From CAVVYJ01 sp963752495 (GTDB lineage Bacteria > Pseudomonadota > Gammaproteobacteria > Burkholderiales > Methylophilaceae): 64,000 nt of DNA. The stretch covers positions 1 through 64,000 of the forward strand of contig CAVVYJ010000008.1 in assembly GCA_963752495.1 (NCBI GenBank). Direction: 5' to 3'. The notes beneath the pieces were generated by a model. It made no database searches. It had not been told where the DNA came from and saw only the letters and a list, made by a program, of their open reading frames with translations. The position numbers and the translations under genes are program-made. How positions within the stretch are numbered: position 1 is the first letter of the stretch; each line of letters begins with the position of its first letter. Positions 10,675 through 18,821 of the stretch are shown here, piece by piece.

Positions 10675-11123
10675 GTACATTTTGGACAAAAATAGCGCAT
10701 CTGGCAACGGCGCTTAAAAAACTATGTATTGAACAGCTATGGTTATTTGCACTGCTGACACCCCTGATTATGTTGGCTGTATTGGGGGTTATGCATTGGA
10801 AATCTAGTGCAAACAAAAGCACTCACAAGGAAGCAGAGCTTTTGGTTGAAATTATGGTTAGTACAGAGATTACTTCGGCTGAAGTTGCGCTAATTGTGGC
10901 TAAACCAATAGGCGAACTTCTGGAAATGCAAGTTTACTTTGCAGATAAATCCAGCCGTAGAAGAGGTGAGTTGTTGGCTGAACTCACGGTAGAAGAGGTG
11001 TTCGGAAATGGTGCATCTAATCAGATACTTGTATATTCGCATAGACGTGACACATCTCAAGTGCTAACCTATTCTGAACAGATTAATTACAAAAAATATC
11101 AAAAAATGGCGGAGCAATCTTAG
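10671..11123 (+). CDS. Unknown one-TM protein in the yfiR operon
   Basis: A 150-residue protein I do not recognise. Residues ~20-42 form one membrane helix (LWLFALLTPLIMLAVLGVMHW). The remaining ~105 residues (EAELLVEIMVSTEITSAEVALIVAK ...) are hydrophilic, predicted mostly alpha/beta, with no cysteines and no known motif. It starts inside the yfiR stop and its stop overlaps the GTG start of the next gene (TAGTG at 11121), so it is translationally coupled on both sides. The position between YfiR and a YfiN-like cyclase suggests an envelope partner of that pathway, possibly taking the place of YfiB. This is inference from context only. Confidence 0.75.
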   Translation: MSTFWTKIAHLATALKKLCIEQLWLFALLTPLIMLAVLGVMHWKSSANKSTHKEAELLVEIMVSTEITSAEVALIVAKPIGELLEMQVYFADKSSRRRGELLAELTVEEVFGNGASNQILVYSHRRDTSQVLTYSEQINYKKYQKMAEQS

Positions 11124-13547
11124 TGTTAAGATTTTTGGCCAATTACTCTATCGGTAAGAAGTTAATACTGCTGGTCTCAGCTACAGCAGGCCTTTCCGTT
11201 ATCATCGTATTATTAATTTCATCGGTAAATGATGTTATCAGTGCGCGTACAACTGCTGATAAACAGCTTAATATTCTGGCTGAGGTAATTGCACTTAATA
11301 GCGCTTCTGCGATTATTTTTAATGATACAGCCGGCGCTTACGAAACACTCTCTGCGCTGCAGGTGAATAACAGTGTATTGCGCGCGGATGTTCTAGATAA
11401 CCAGAACAAAGTATTTTCAACCTATGTGAATGTAAACCACTTCAACGCAGGCGTGGGAGAAATATCTTCCAGAAGTGGCGGTTGTGATTATTGAGCGACC
11501 TATTGTACAGAATGGCAAAAAAGAAGGTACTTTGCGCCTAGTTGCTGACTATGATGATGTTTGGAGTAGCTTGTTATCCAGATGGCTAATTAACTTGATT
11601 GGTTTGGCCATTGCATTCGTGCTGGGGTATTGGCTGATGCAGCGACTAATCAAAGTTATCCTTCAACCAATCGAGCGCTTAGCAGGGGCCGCGCGTGAAA
11701 TTATTGACCATAAGGAATACTCACTGAGGGTAGAAAAAACTACCGAAGACGAACTTGGCAGTTTAACGGACGATTTTAATTTAATGCTGGCACAGATTGA
11801 GTTGCGCGATGGCCAGCTGCGGCAGAGTGGAGAAGCTCTCGCGCAAACGAAAGAGGCGATTACACTGCGTGACGAGAATTTATGTTGTATCTATGTAAAC
11901 CCAGCGTTTACCGTGCTTTTTGGATATTACCTGGAAGAGTTAGTGGGCAAGCCATTTACCTTAAGACAAAAAAACCCGGCGGAACCAGAGCTCAGTCAGG
12001 AAGAGCTATATGCGATAGCCAGAGAGAATGGTAGTTTTAGGGGAGAGGTTGTACGACAAACTAAAAGTGGTAAATTGATCCCGATTTCTTTGCAGATAAG
12101 TCCGATTCGGGATGTGGCTGGAAAATTAACTGGCTATGTCAGCATATCTACCGATATTTCCGAGAAAAGACATCAAGAAGAGTGGATATGGCGACAAGCC
12201 AACTTTGATCAGCTTACCGGTCTGCCAAACCGCCATATGTTTCACGAGCGCTTAGAGCAGGAGATTTTGCGCACGCAGCGCACTGGCGCGCCATTCGCGC
12301 TTATGTTTTTAGATCTCGATAACTTTAAAGAAGTTAATGATAGCCTTGGACATGACATGGGTGACGTATTGCTAAAAGAAGCAGCGGAACGTCTACTAAG
12401 TTGTGTGCGTAATACAGATTCTGTCGGGCACGTTAACAACGTTGCGCGCCTTGGTGGGGATGAGTTCACAATCATCCTTAATAACCTCAAAGATATTAGT
12501 AACATTGAGCAAATCGTGCAAAGGATACTACAAAAGCTATCTGAGCCTTTTCAACTGGGGACTGAAACAGCAAGCGTATCGGTGAGTATTGGCATTACCT
12601 TGTGTCCACAAGATGCAGTCGATGCGGAAGCATTGATTAAAAATGCTGATCAAACGATGTATCACGCTAAAAATAAAGGTCGCAATACTTATAGCTATTT
12701 CACACGGGATATGCAAGTGGCTGCGCAAAAGCGCAGGCAAATGGTGGCAGATTTGCGTGTCGCTATTGATGATAAGCAATTCACAGTGGTTTATCAGCCA
12801 GTCGTTGACATGAAAACCAATCAAATTTTAAAAGCTGAGGCACTAATTCGCTGGCAGCATCCTACTCTAGGCGTCGTAAGCCCAATGGAATTTATTCCTG
12901 TGGCGGAAGAGACTGGGATGATTGTAGAGATTGGCGATTGGGTGTTTTTTGAGGTCGCGAATCAGCTGGCAAAATGGCGCGAAACTATTCATGAAAGTTT
13001 TCAAATCAGCATTAATAAATCTCCTGTACAGTTCCACAACAAGGGTAATAGCCACGCTGCCTGGTTTGATTATTTGCGTGCACTTGGTCTTCCAGGGGAG
13101 AGCTTAGTGGTGGAAATTACCGAAGGGCTGATGCTGGATAAAAATTCAGTGGTGAGTGATAAGTTGCTTGCGTTTCGCGATGCGGGGGTGCAGGTGGCCG
13201 TAGATGATTTTGGCACTGGCTATTCATCGCTTTCTTATCTTAAAAAATTCGATATCGATTACATTAAAATCGATAAATCTTTTGTACAAAACCTTTCAAT
13301 TTACTCCGAAGACATGGTGTTATGCGAGGCGATTATTGTGATGGCGCACAAACTCGGCTTAAAAGTGGTTGCAGAAGGCATTGAAACCATCGAGCAACGT
13401 GATTTATTGGTCGCGGTGGGTTGTGACTATGGGCAAGGATACCTTTTCTCTCGGCCAGGGCCAGCAAGTGAGATAGAGGCGTTGGCACTCTCACAGAATA
13501 AATCTGCTACTATAGATTCCTCTGCAATACAATTACTAGAAAATTAG
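11123..13547 (+). CDS. CHASE8-HAMP-PAS-GGDEF-EAL c-di-GMP enzyme, YfiN-like (frameshifted)
   Basis: A bifunctional membrane c-di-GMP enzyme. The first piece (11123-11494, GTG start) carries TM1 and a periplasmic CHASE8 domain (AEVIALNSASAIIFND). The second piece continues with ERPIVQNGKKEGTLRLVADY, TM2 and HAMP (RLIKVILQPIERLAGAAREI), a PAS domain (YVNPAFTVLFGYYLEELVGK), GGDEF (LTGLPNR ... RLGGDEF) and EAL (KAEALIRW, DDFGTGYSSL, KIDKSFV, VAEGIET). All catalytic motifs look intact, so both cyclase and phosphodiesterase activity are possible. The two pieces join if one indel near 11455-11470 is corrected (GVG then EKYLPEVAVVII). CHASE8 plus an upstream yfiR argues for periplasmic YfiR control. 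The BLUF gene follows 23 bp later. Confidence 0.88.
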
Positions 13548-13570
13548 CGATTAAGTTTGAATGTAGTCAT

Positions 13571-14008
13571 ATGAAAAGTCTTCGACAGATTGTATACATC
13601 AGCCGTGCTTTATTCCCTGCCTCTGTCGACCCTTATCTTGTTGAGCCCGAGGTCGCGGATATATTATTCAAATCGCGCACAAATAACAGGGCGCGTAGGT
13701 TGTTTGGCGTGCTCTGTTTTGGGGATGGTTGTTTTCTGCAGTGTTTACAAGGCGACGAAAAGACAGTGGACGAAGTTTTTCAGGGAATAAACAAAGACTC
13801 TCGTCACGGGGATATTAAGTTGCTCTCCAGCAAAAATATTGATAAAAAGACTTTTTCAAGATGGTCTATGAAATATTGCGGTGTTGGCAGTGAGATGAGG
13901 GACATGCTAGCGGCCTGCGGACACAAAACGTTTGACCCCTATCAGTTTAGTGATGAGACGATTCAAAAGGTTATAGACTTGCTTCAAACGTCTGCAGAAT
14001 CTGCATAG
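13571..14008 (+). CDS. BLUF-domain blue-light photoreceptor (short, stand-alone)
   Basis: A 145-residue protein that is almost entirely one FAD-binding BLUF domain with no output domain. Key residues are visible: Tyr9 (IVYISRAL), Asn39 (TNNRARR), Gln57 (GCFLQCLQG), Trp98 and Met100 (FSRWSMKY). The N-Q, Q-W and Q-M spacings (18, 41, 43) equal those of the short BLUF protein PixD (Asn32, Gln50, Trp91, Met93 there), so a normal photocycle is expected. The Tyr-to-Asn stretch is about six residues longer than usual. It begins 23 bp after the GGDEF-EAL gene on the same strand, which suggests that light modulates this c-di-GMP pathway by protein contact. No terminator lies between them. Confidence 0.9.
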   Translation: MKSLRQIVYISRALFPASVDPYLVEPEVADILFKSRTNNRARRLFGVLCFGDGCFLQCLQGDEKTVDEVFQGINKDSRHGDIKLLSSKNIDKKTFSRWSMKYCGVGSEMRDMLAACGHKTFDPYQFSDETIQKVIDLLQTSAESA

Positions 14009-14080
14009 CACTGTTCTTAACAAAATCTAGTTCTTAATTAAACCATAAAACCTTATAATTGGCGCCTGGCATTAACACGT

Positions 14081-14156
14081 GCCCTCGTAGCTCAGTGGAT
14101 AGAGCATCCCCCTCCTAAGGGGAGGGTCACACGTTCGATTCGTGTCGAGGGCGCCA
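14081..14156 (+). tRNA. tRNA-Arg (anticodon CCT), island attachment site
   Basis: A 76-nt cloverleaf with encoded CCA. The acceptor is GCCCTCG/CGAGGGC, the anticodon arm is TCCCC-CTCCTAA-GGGGA giving CCT, and the T arm is ACACG-TTCGATT-CGTGT. The 3' end from 14143 is repeated near 48953, and a tyrosine integrase gene follows directly. Confidence 0.96.
14143..14156 (+). repeat. attL core (tRNA-Arg 3' end)
   Basis: TGTCGAGGGCGCCA, forming part of the T arm, the acceptor 3' strand, the discriminator and CCA. It matches 48953-48965 except that the distal copy has two Gs where this has three. Confidence 0.7.
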
Positions 14157-14260
14157 AATAACAGTCTATATCAGTCCAATTAAGTCCAAAAATCCCTTTA
14201 TTTACTTGGTGTTATAAATAAAATAATCCATACCAGTACAAACAAATCCATTGACATCCA

Positions 14261-14291
14261 TATAAAAAACGTATAAAAATTGTATAAAAAT
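14261..14291 (+). repeat. Tandem TATAAAAA repeats next to the integrase (putative arm-type sites)
   Basis: Three near copies: TATAAAAAAC at 14261, GTATAAAAAT at 14271 and GTATAAAAAT at 14282 (11-bp spacing). They lie between attL and the integrase start. Similar copies occur at the far end at 48874 and 48886. They could be integrase arm sites and could also overlap the int promoter. Confidence 0.55.
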
Positions 14292-14329
14292 CTATACCGC
14301 TGTTAATTTTTATACGTTTTGGAGTGAAT

Positions 14330-15553
14330 ATGGCTGCCGAACTACTAGATGATAAGAAAATTAGTAATGCCAAACCTACCGATAAGCAATTCACGCTAAA
14401 GGACGGTAAAGGCTTATTCGTTTTAGTCCACCCCAACGGTTCGAAATACTTTCAGCTAAGGGCGACTGTAAACGGTAAACCAAAACTTATTCAGCTCGGC
14501 GTGTATGGGGTCATGTCGCTTGCAAAAGCTAGAGAGCTTGCACGTGAAAAGAAAATCCAAATCTCAGAGGGGCTTGACCCATCAGTACAAAAGAAAATTG
14601 ATAAAGCAACATCAAAGCTAGCTGCTAATTCCACACTAGAGCTTGTTTATGCTGATTGGCTTGCAGATAAAAAGCACATTGCACCTTCGTATCACAATAA
14701 GATAAGTGCAACGTTTAAAGCCAATGTATTGCCAAGGCTTGGAGCAATACCAATAAACTTAATTACACCACCGCTGATAAAAAGCACATTGAAAGTCATG
14801 GAAGCGAGGGGCAGCATTACAATCGCAAAGAAAACCAAATCATGGCTAAAAGAGATATTTGACCATGCGACTGAGGCTGGTTTGCGGGTTGGTGATAATC
14901 CTGCTAATGTGGTTAAAGTTAAAACGCCACACCAAAAAGAGAGCTATCCATCGCTAAAGAGCAGAGCAGATGCGGGTGAGTTTATGCGTAGACTACTTGA
15001 ATATGGTGGGAGACAAGAGACTATCATTGCTATTCAAATACTAATGCTAACAGGCGTTAGGCCTGGCGAATTAAGACTCGCAAAATGGAATGAGTTTAAT
15101 TTTGAGGATGCCACTTGGGCAATACCTAAAGAGCGCATGAAAGTGCGTAAGCCTCATGTAGTAATGCTTTCAAAACAAACACTAGCGCTGCTTAAACATC
15201 TTAAAACGCTTACAGGCTATCAAGCCTTAGTGTTGCCTGATTTAATCGGCAATAAACCCGTTTCCAACATGACCTTTAACATGGCCTTGCAGCGGGTTTG
15301 GACTGATTATCGAATAGTAGCGCATGGGTTTAGGCACTTCTTTTCTACGCAAGCGAATGAAAGCCGATTGTTTCATAAAGACGTGATTGAATCAGCCCTA
15401 GCGCATGGTGATGAAAATAAAATTAGAGGCACGTACAACCTTGCGGAATATCGAGCCGAGCGCGCAAAGCTGGCGCAGTGGTGGGCGGATGAACTAGACC
15501 TGATGAGAGATGGAGCAAAAGTTTTGCCAATTAAAACAGCACAACAGGTTTAA
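14330..15553 (+). CDS. P4-type tyrosine integrase
   Basis: A site-specific recombinase for integration at tRNA-Arg. The start at 14330 is chosen over a GTG at 14324 because GGAG sits 5 bp before it. Residues ~1-85 are the DUF4102 arm-binding domain (DGKGLFVLVHPNGSKYF, GVYGVMSLAKARELA). A SAM-like core-binding domain spans ~100-185, and the catalytic domain from ~205 carries Arg244 (TGVRPGELRLAKW), His332/Arg335 (HGFRHFFST), His359 (ALAHGDENK) and Tyr369 (GTYNLAEY). The length of 407 aa is normal for the P4 group. All catalytic residues are present and the frame is intact, so the enzyme looks functional. Confidence 0.95.
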   Translation: MAAELLDDKKISNAKPTDKQFTLKDGKGLFVLVHPNGSKYFQLRATVNGKPKLIQLGVYGVMSLAKARELAREKKIQISEGLDPSVQKKIDKATSKLAANSTLELVYADWLADKKHIAPSYHNKISATFKANVLPRLGAIPINLITPPLIKSTLKVMEARGSITIAKKTKSWLKEIFDHATEAGLRVGDNPANVVKVKTPHQKESYPSLKSRADAGEFMRRLLEYGGRQETIIAIQILMLTGVRPGELRLAKWNEFNFEDATWAIPKERMKVRKPHVVMLSKQTLALLKHLKTLTGYQALVLPDLIGNKPVSNMTFNMALQRVWTDYRIVAHGFRHFFSTQANESRLFHKDVIESALAHGDENKIRGTYNLAEYRAERAKLAQWWADELDLMRDGAKVLPIKTAQQV

Positions 15554-15581
15554 CTGTCATTCATGCGGTTCATGAGTAAGC

Positions 15582-15621
15582 GGCAACGCTGGTGAGCTTT
15601 TGGTGGTGCACCAGCGAAGCC
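15582..15621 (+). repeat. Imperfect inverted repeat after the integrase
   Basis: CGCTGGTG (15587-15594) pairs with CACCAGCG (15609-15616), extended by GGC/GCC across a 2x2 internal loop. There is no T-run, so it is not a standard terminator. Confidence 0.5.
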
Positions 15622-15630
15622 TAACCAAAA

Positions 15631-15656
15631 CACAACACAACACAACACAACACAAC
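15631..15656 (+). repeat. Short tandem repeat (CACAA)5
   Basis: Five perfect CACAA units between the integrase and a small ORF. They lie outside recognised coding sequence. Confidence 0.85.
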
Positions 15657-15681
15657 AGAGCTATACGAAGATGCCACGCTA

Positions 15682-15876
15682 ATGCTCCGTCTTATACCTG
15701 ACATGATTTCTACAGTGCAAGAAGGCCTATATGATCATAATAGAAAATTATTGATTGATACTAAGCTCGAAAACCTGTTGGCAGGCATTGCATGCCTTTG
15801 TGAACAGGCACAAGGAGCGCTGTCTGCTATCTCCATTAAAGATTTAGAAAATGTTCAGAAGCTGCATCCTAACTAA
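15682..15876 (+). CDS. Small hypothetical protein in the satellite module
   Basis: An open frame of 64 codons (MLRLIPDMISTVQEGLYDHN...) with an amphipathic, helix-like composition and no recognised family. No clear ribosome binding site precedes the ATG. In its favour are the terminator 30 bases after its stop and the coding-like composition. It could be a small phage-type accessory protein. Confidence 0.4.
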   Translation: MLRLIPDMISTVQEGLYDHNRKLLIDTKLENLLAGIACLCEQAQGALSAISIKDLENVQKLHPN

Positions 15877-15905
15877 GGGTTGATTACGGTTTATTAATTG
15901 CAATT

Positions 15906-15930
15906 AAAAGCCCCTTAATTGGGGCTTTTT
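15906..15930 (+). terminator. Rho-independent terminator
   Basis: AAAAGCCCC-TTAATT-GGGGCTTTTT hairpin with a T-run. It ends the int-side transcript before alpA. Confidence 0.9.
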
Positions 15931-16080
15931 CATCAACAAGTCCAGTCTTATTCTGCAACATACCTTAAATGTCTCAATAAATGTACTGTTAAAAAATATT
16001 CACGTTTTTTGTGCATGCCCAATTTATTTGCGTAACATTTGTCTTCATCGTCATTTTTGGACATTTTTGGAGCTATTAAA

Positions 16081-16266
16081 ATGAATGAAGTCATTATAAG
16101 ACGCAGGGCTGTTCAGGAACGCACGGGTTTGACGCGTTCGACGATGTACTTGTACATATCAAAGGGCGAATTTCCACGGCCGGTTGCTCTTGGCCTTCGT
16201 GCTGTTGGATGGCGTGAGAGTGAGGTAAACGCATGGATTAACGCTCGCCAAGTTGTAAGAGCTTAA
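16081..16266 (+). CDS. alpA: AlpA-family excisionase/transcriptional regulator
   Basis: A 61-residue MerR-like DNA-binding protein of the AlpA (phage transcriptional regulator) family. The helix-turn-helix reads VQERTGLTRSTMYLYISKGEFPRPV, followed by the wing VGWRESEVNAWINAR. The start at 16081 is favoured over an upstream in-frame start (16039) because TTTTGGAGC lies 9 bp before it and the family begins just before the HTH. Such proteins activate integrase/excision genes in P4-like satellites. It opens the run of rightward genes up to 18539. Confidence 0.9.
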   Translation: MNEVIIRRRAVQERTGLTRSTMYLYISKGEFPRPVALGLRAVGWRESEVNAWINARQVVRA

Positions 16267-16280
16267 CCTGAGGATCTCCT

Positions 16281-17231
16281 ATGCGCGATTATGGAAAAGT
16301 CCAATCTTCATTTTGGACAAGCCAAACTATCCGAGCAATGAGCCAGGATGCACGAGTTTTGGCGCTTTATTTAATCACATGCCCGCACGGGACAATCTCA
16401 GGCGTTTTTAGATTGCCAGATGGCTACGTTTGCGATGATCTTCAATGGGACCATGCTAGGGTTACTAAAGGGTTAGGTGAACTGTTTCGCAACGATTTCT
16501 GTAACCGTTGCGAAACTACGAAATGGTTGTGGATTTACAAACATTTCAAGTGGAATAAGCCTGAAAACCCAAATCAATTAAAGAGCGCTAAAAAAATTGC
16601 ATTGTCGATACCAGATGAATGCAACTGGAGGGCGGAGTTTATGAGCCTGTATTCCAATTTCCTTGGTATAGATTCCGAACCTTTAGCCAACCCTTGCGAA
16701 ACCGTTTCTCAACCAGTAGCAGAAACAGTAGCAGAAACAGTAGCAGAAACAGTAGTTATCTGCGCAGAGAAACCTGCGCCTTTACAGAAAAGCTCTCGGC
16801 TTCCTGAAGATTGGCAACTACCAAAAAATAACCGTAAAACAAGTGAAATAGGTGAAGAAGAAAAAAATCCCACGCTCAAAGGTGAGATTTGCAAATCGCT
16901 AACCAAAATCGGCTTACAGCCGTTCAACCCAGATAATCCAAAATTCATAGCGCTTGTAGAAGCAGGTGCAACAGTAAGCGAGTTTGTAAACACAGCGCAG
17001 GAAATAAAGTCCATAGATAAGGCTAAATTCAATTTTAATTACCTGATAGCAACTTTAACCAACAGGCGAAAAGACGCTTTAGGCGTAAAAATGCATCAAG
17101 GTGCAATGCCAAATACCACAAAAGGCAAGCAAGCAACCAGAAACAATGCAGCTAAATCAATCTTCAAAAGCGAAGGAAATAGTGAGAAATTAGTGGAGTC
17201 GGAAAATGAACAAAAAGCAATTATCGCTTGA
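16281..17231 (+). CDS. Prophage-type replication protein (N-terminal winged-helix-like)
   Basis: A 316-residue protein. The N-terminal ~115 residues (MRDYGKVQSSFWTSQTIRAM, ALYLITCPHGTISGVFRLPDGY, FKWNKPENPNQLKSAKKIA) match a conserved family found before helicase-loader genes in beta- and gammaproteobacterial prophages, probably an origin-binding or initiation protein like lambda O. A low-complexity linker with a perfect 12-bp triplication (three AETV units, ~16725-16755) follows, and then a basic C-terminal region. GAGGA precedes the ATG. The gene overlaps the next by 26 bp, typical of phage replication modules. The function is inferred from family and position. Confidence 0.7.
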   Translation: MRDYGKVQSSFWTSQTIRAMSQDARVLALYLITCPHGTISGVFRLPDGYVCDDLQWDHARVTKGLGELFRNDFCNRCETTKWLWIYKHFKWNKPENPNQLKSAKKIALSIPDECNWRAEFMSLYSNFLGIDSEPLANPCETVSQPVAETVAETVAETVVICAEKPAPLQKSSRLPEDWQLPKNNRKTSEIGEEEKNPTLKGEICKSLTKIGLQPFNPDNPKFIALVEAGATVSEFVNTAQEIKSIDKAKFNFNYLIATLTNRRKDALGVKMHQGAMPNTTKGKQATRNNAAKSIFKSEGNSEKLVESENEQKAIIA

Positions 17232-17577
17232 AGTTGTTGAGCAGATTTTCAAACGATTGCACGGTCGCTTTGGCAATCAATTCATAGATAAATTCAGCAT
17301 TGGCGAGGTTGATGCGAACGGTGAAGATTATGGTATCTTGAACGCAAAGCAAGTGTGGGCAGAAGAGTTAGGCCATTTGAGTTTTGGTCGTTTGAAAGTC
17401 GGCATGTCCGCGAAGTTCAATTACCCTCCTAGCTGCGACGAGTTTGTACTTGCTTGCAAAAACACACCTGCAATGTACCAAGATAACTTGTTAATTACTA
17501 AGCGTTCTAACATCGAGTATGCAGACAAGCAAATGCAGATAATACGTGACATGTTTAATATTAAAACCAAGGGTTGA
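17206..17577 (+). CDS. Replication protein P-like (putative helicase loader)
   Basis: A 123-residue protein whose core (FKRLHGRFGNQFIDKF ... AKQVWAEELGHLS ... KFNYPPSCDEFVLACK) resembles the phage replication P family (lambda P-like helicase loaders). It overlaps the upstream putative initiator by 26 bp, the usual O-P order. The next gene starts 2 bp after its stop. It would help to recruit host DnaB to the element's origin; no origin iterons are recognised. Confidence 0.65.
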   Translation: MNKKQLSLEVVEQIFKRLHGRFGNQFIDKFSIGEVDANGEDYGILNAKQVWAEELGHLSFGRLKVGMSAKFNYPPSCDEFVLACKNTPAMYQDNLLITKRSNIEYADKQMQIIRDMFNIKTKG

Positions 17578-17579
17578 AT

Positions 17580-17951
17580 ATGAGTCAGCAGGTGCCAATA
17601 CGGAAACAGTACAAAACGAATAAAGATAAAAAAGCTTTAGCAAAACATCGAAGGGAAATCCGCGAGTGTATAAAAAATTGCCGTGATGCAGGCATGCATG
17701 ATATAGCAGATGATATAGAAAAAAACGCGAATTGGAATTTTGGAAACACAAAAGAAGAGTTGGCGCTGGAGTTGGCCAAACTTGATAATGCAATCTCTTA
17801 CTTGAAAGCGATGAAGTCTTTGGTAGACACTTCCGATGAAACCTCATATGAGTATAGATTTCATGAATGGCTTATATCAAAAGGTTGCGAGTTGCTCGAG
17901 CTAATCATTAATTCAATAAAACTCAAGTCTATTCATTTAGAGTTTCCTTAA
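17580..17951 (+). CDS. Hypothetical phage-module protein
   Basis: A 123-residue protein of unknown function. The N-terminal 35 residues are Lys/Arg-rich (RKQYKTNKDKKALAKHRREI) and the rest looks helical (ELALELAKLDNAISYLKAMK). No cysteine motif or enzyme signature is visible. ATG 17580 follows the stop of the P-like gene directly (TGAATATG), which suggests coupled translation. The basic N-terminus would suit nucleic-acid binding, but that is a guess. Confidence 0.6.
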   Translation: MSQQVPIRKQYKTNKDKKALAKHRREIRECIKNCRDAGMHDIADDIEKNANWNFGNTKEELALELAKLDNAISYLKAMKSLVDTSDETSYEYRFHEWLISKGCELLELIINSIKLKSIHLEFP

Positions 17952-17972
17952 CCAACCTTAACCAAATTAACC

Positions 17973-18539
17973 ATGGCAGCCCTTAAATCTCATGTAAAAC
18001 TCTTCATAGTCCAGCGTCTGGCTTGGTTTGACACGCCTACAGAGGTTGCAGAAGCAGTTAAGGAAGAATTTAGGATTGTTATTGATCGCGCGCACATAGC
18101 TCAATACGATCCTACCAACCATAGTGGTAGAGAACTTGGGGCGAAATTAAAGCAACAATTCTATGAATTTAGAGAGAAATTCATAGATGATTTATATAGC
18201 ATTCCAACAGCTAATAGGGCAGTGCGTGTGCGCGAACTTGAAAAACTGTATAGAAGAGCTACTAAAGCTGGTAATTTGGCAATGGCCAAAGATCTTTTGG
18301 AGCAAATAGCCAAAGAAGAAGGTGGATTCTTCACCAACAAACTCAAGATTAGTGATTTGGGTGGCCGTGGTTTGCTGCAGGGATTTTATGAGCAGATTAA
18401 AGCCAAACCATTACCAATAGCCTATGAAGTTATAGGTCAGGTTATTCAACATGCACCACAAAACACCGAGGTAAAAGAAGTGGTTGTTGAAGAAGCACCA
18501 AAACCCAAGAAAAGCCTAGCTTTTGCAGGACGAGACTAA
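17973..18539 (+). CDS. DUF2280 protein, phage terminase small-subunit-like
   Basis: A 188-residue protein. The N-terminal ~130 residues fit the DUF2280 family of prophages: MAALKSHVKLFIVQRLAWFD, TPTEVAEAVKEEF, then AQYDPTNHSGRELG, IPTANRAVRVRELEKLY and LLEQIAKEEGG. Members usually precede the large terminase gene and are thought to act in DNA packaging. Here no large terminase, portal or capsid gene follows. An isolated small terminase fits a satellite that redirects a helper phage's packaging, or a prophage remnant. The C-terminal ~40 residues are acidic/Pro-rich and variable. Confidence 0.75.
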   Translation: MAALKSHVKLFIVQRLAWFDTPTEVAEAVKEEFRIVIDRAHIAQYDPTNHSGRELGAKLKQQFYEFREKFIDDLYSIPTANRAVRVRELEKLYRRATKAGNLAMAKDLLEQIAKEEGGFFTNKLKISDLGGRGLLQGFYEQIKAKPLPIAYEVIGQVIQHAPQNTEVKEVVVEEAPKPKKSLAFAGRD

Positions 18540-18688
18540 TGTTGTTAACATCATTGATGTACAAGGCTCCGCAGTCAATTAATCACATTAAGAGTATAAA
18601 AGAGTAAAGCGTAAAAGATACCCAAGAGGATTTTAAGCCTGATTGTGTGCATAACCGTTAAATCATTGCTTGATACAGGCAAAAAGAA

Positions 18689-18821
18689 AGCTCTTGCTTG
18701 AACTTCGACCTTAGGGCTCAAGTTGCCGAGCCGTAGCGGTAACCCTACGGTCTCCCCTACATTCTCTGTAGGGCGGGGTGGTTCAGTCCTAGAAAGGCTG
18801 CAAGCAGCTTTCGCAAGAGCT
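18689..18821 (+). ncRNA. Candidate multi-stem structured RNA
   Basis: A closing helix AGCTCTTGC (18689-18697) pairs perfectly with GCAAGAGCT (18813-18821). It encloses a weak stem CTTGA/TCAAG (18697-18701/18718-18722), a stem GAGCCGTAG/CTACGG-T-CTC (18728-18736/18745-18754), a 7-bp hairpin CCCTACA/TGTAGGG (18755-18761/18767-18773) and a hairpin GAAAGGCTG/CAGCTTTC (18792-18800/18805-18812, one bulged G). No protein-coding frame explains the region, and it is more GC-rich than the surrounding gap. It sits 150 bp after the DUF2280 gene at the end of the phage-like module. I do not recognise a known family. The strand is not proven: the complement folds similarly. Confidence 0.55.

Noticed and set aside
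16725..16755. 12-bp triplication as a possible origin iteron
   Set aside because: It encodes in-frame AETV repeats inside the replication gene and is best explained as a low-complexity linker. Iterons cannot be excluded but are not supported.
18593..18601. Single GTATAAAA near 18593 as another arm site
   Set aside because: It lacks the final AT and has no partner at 11-12 bp, unlike the pairs at both ends.
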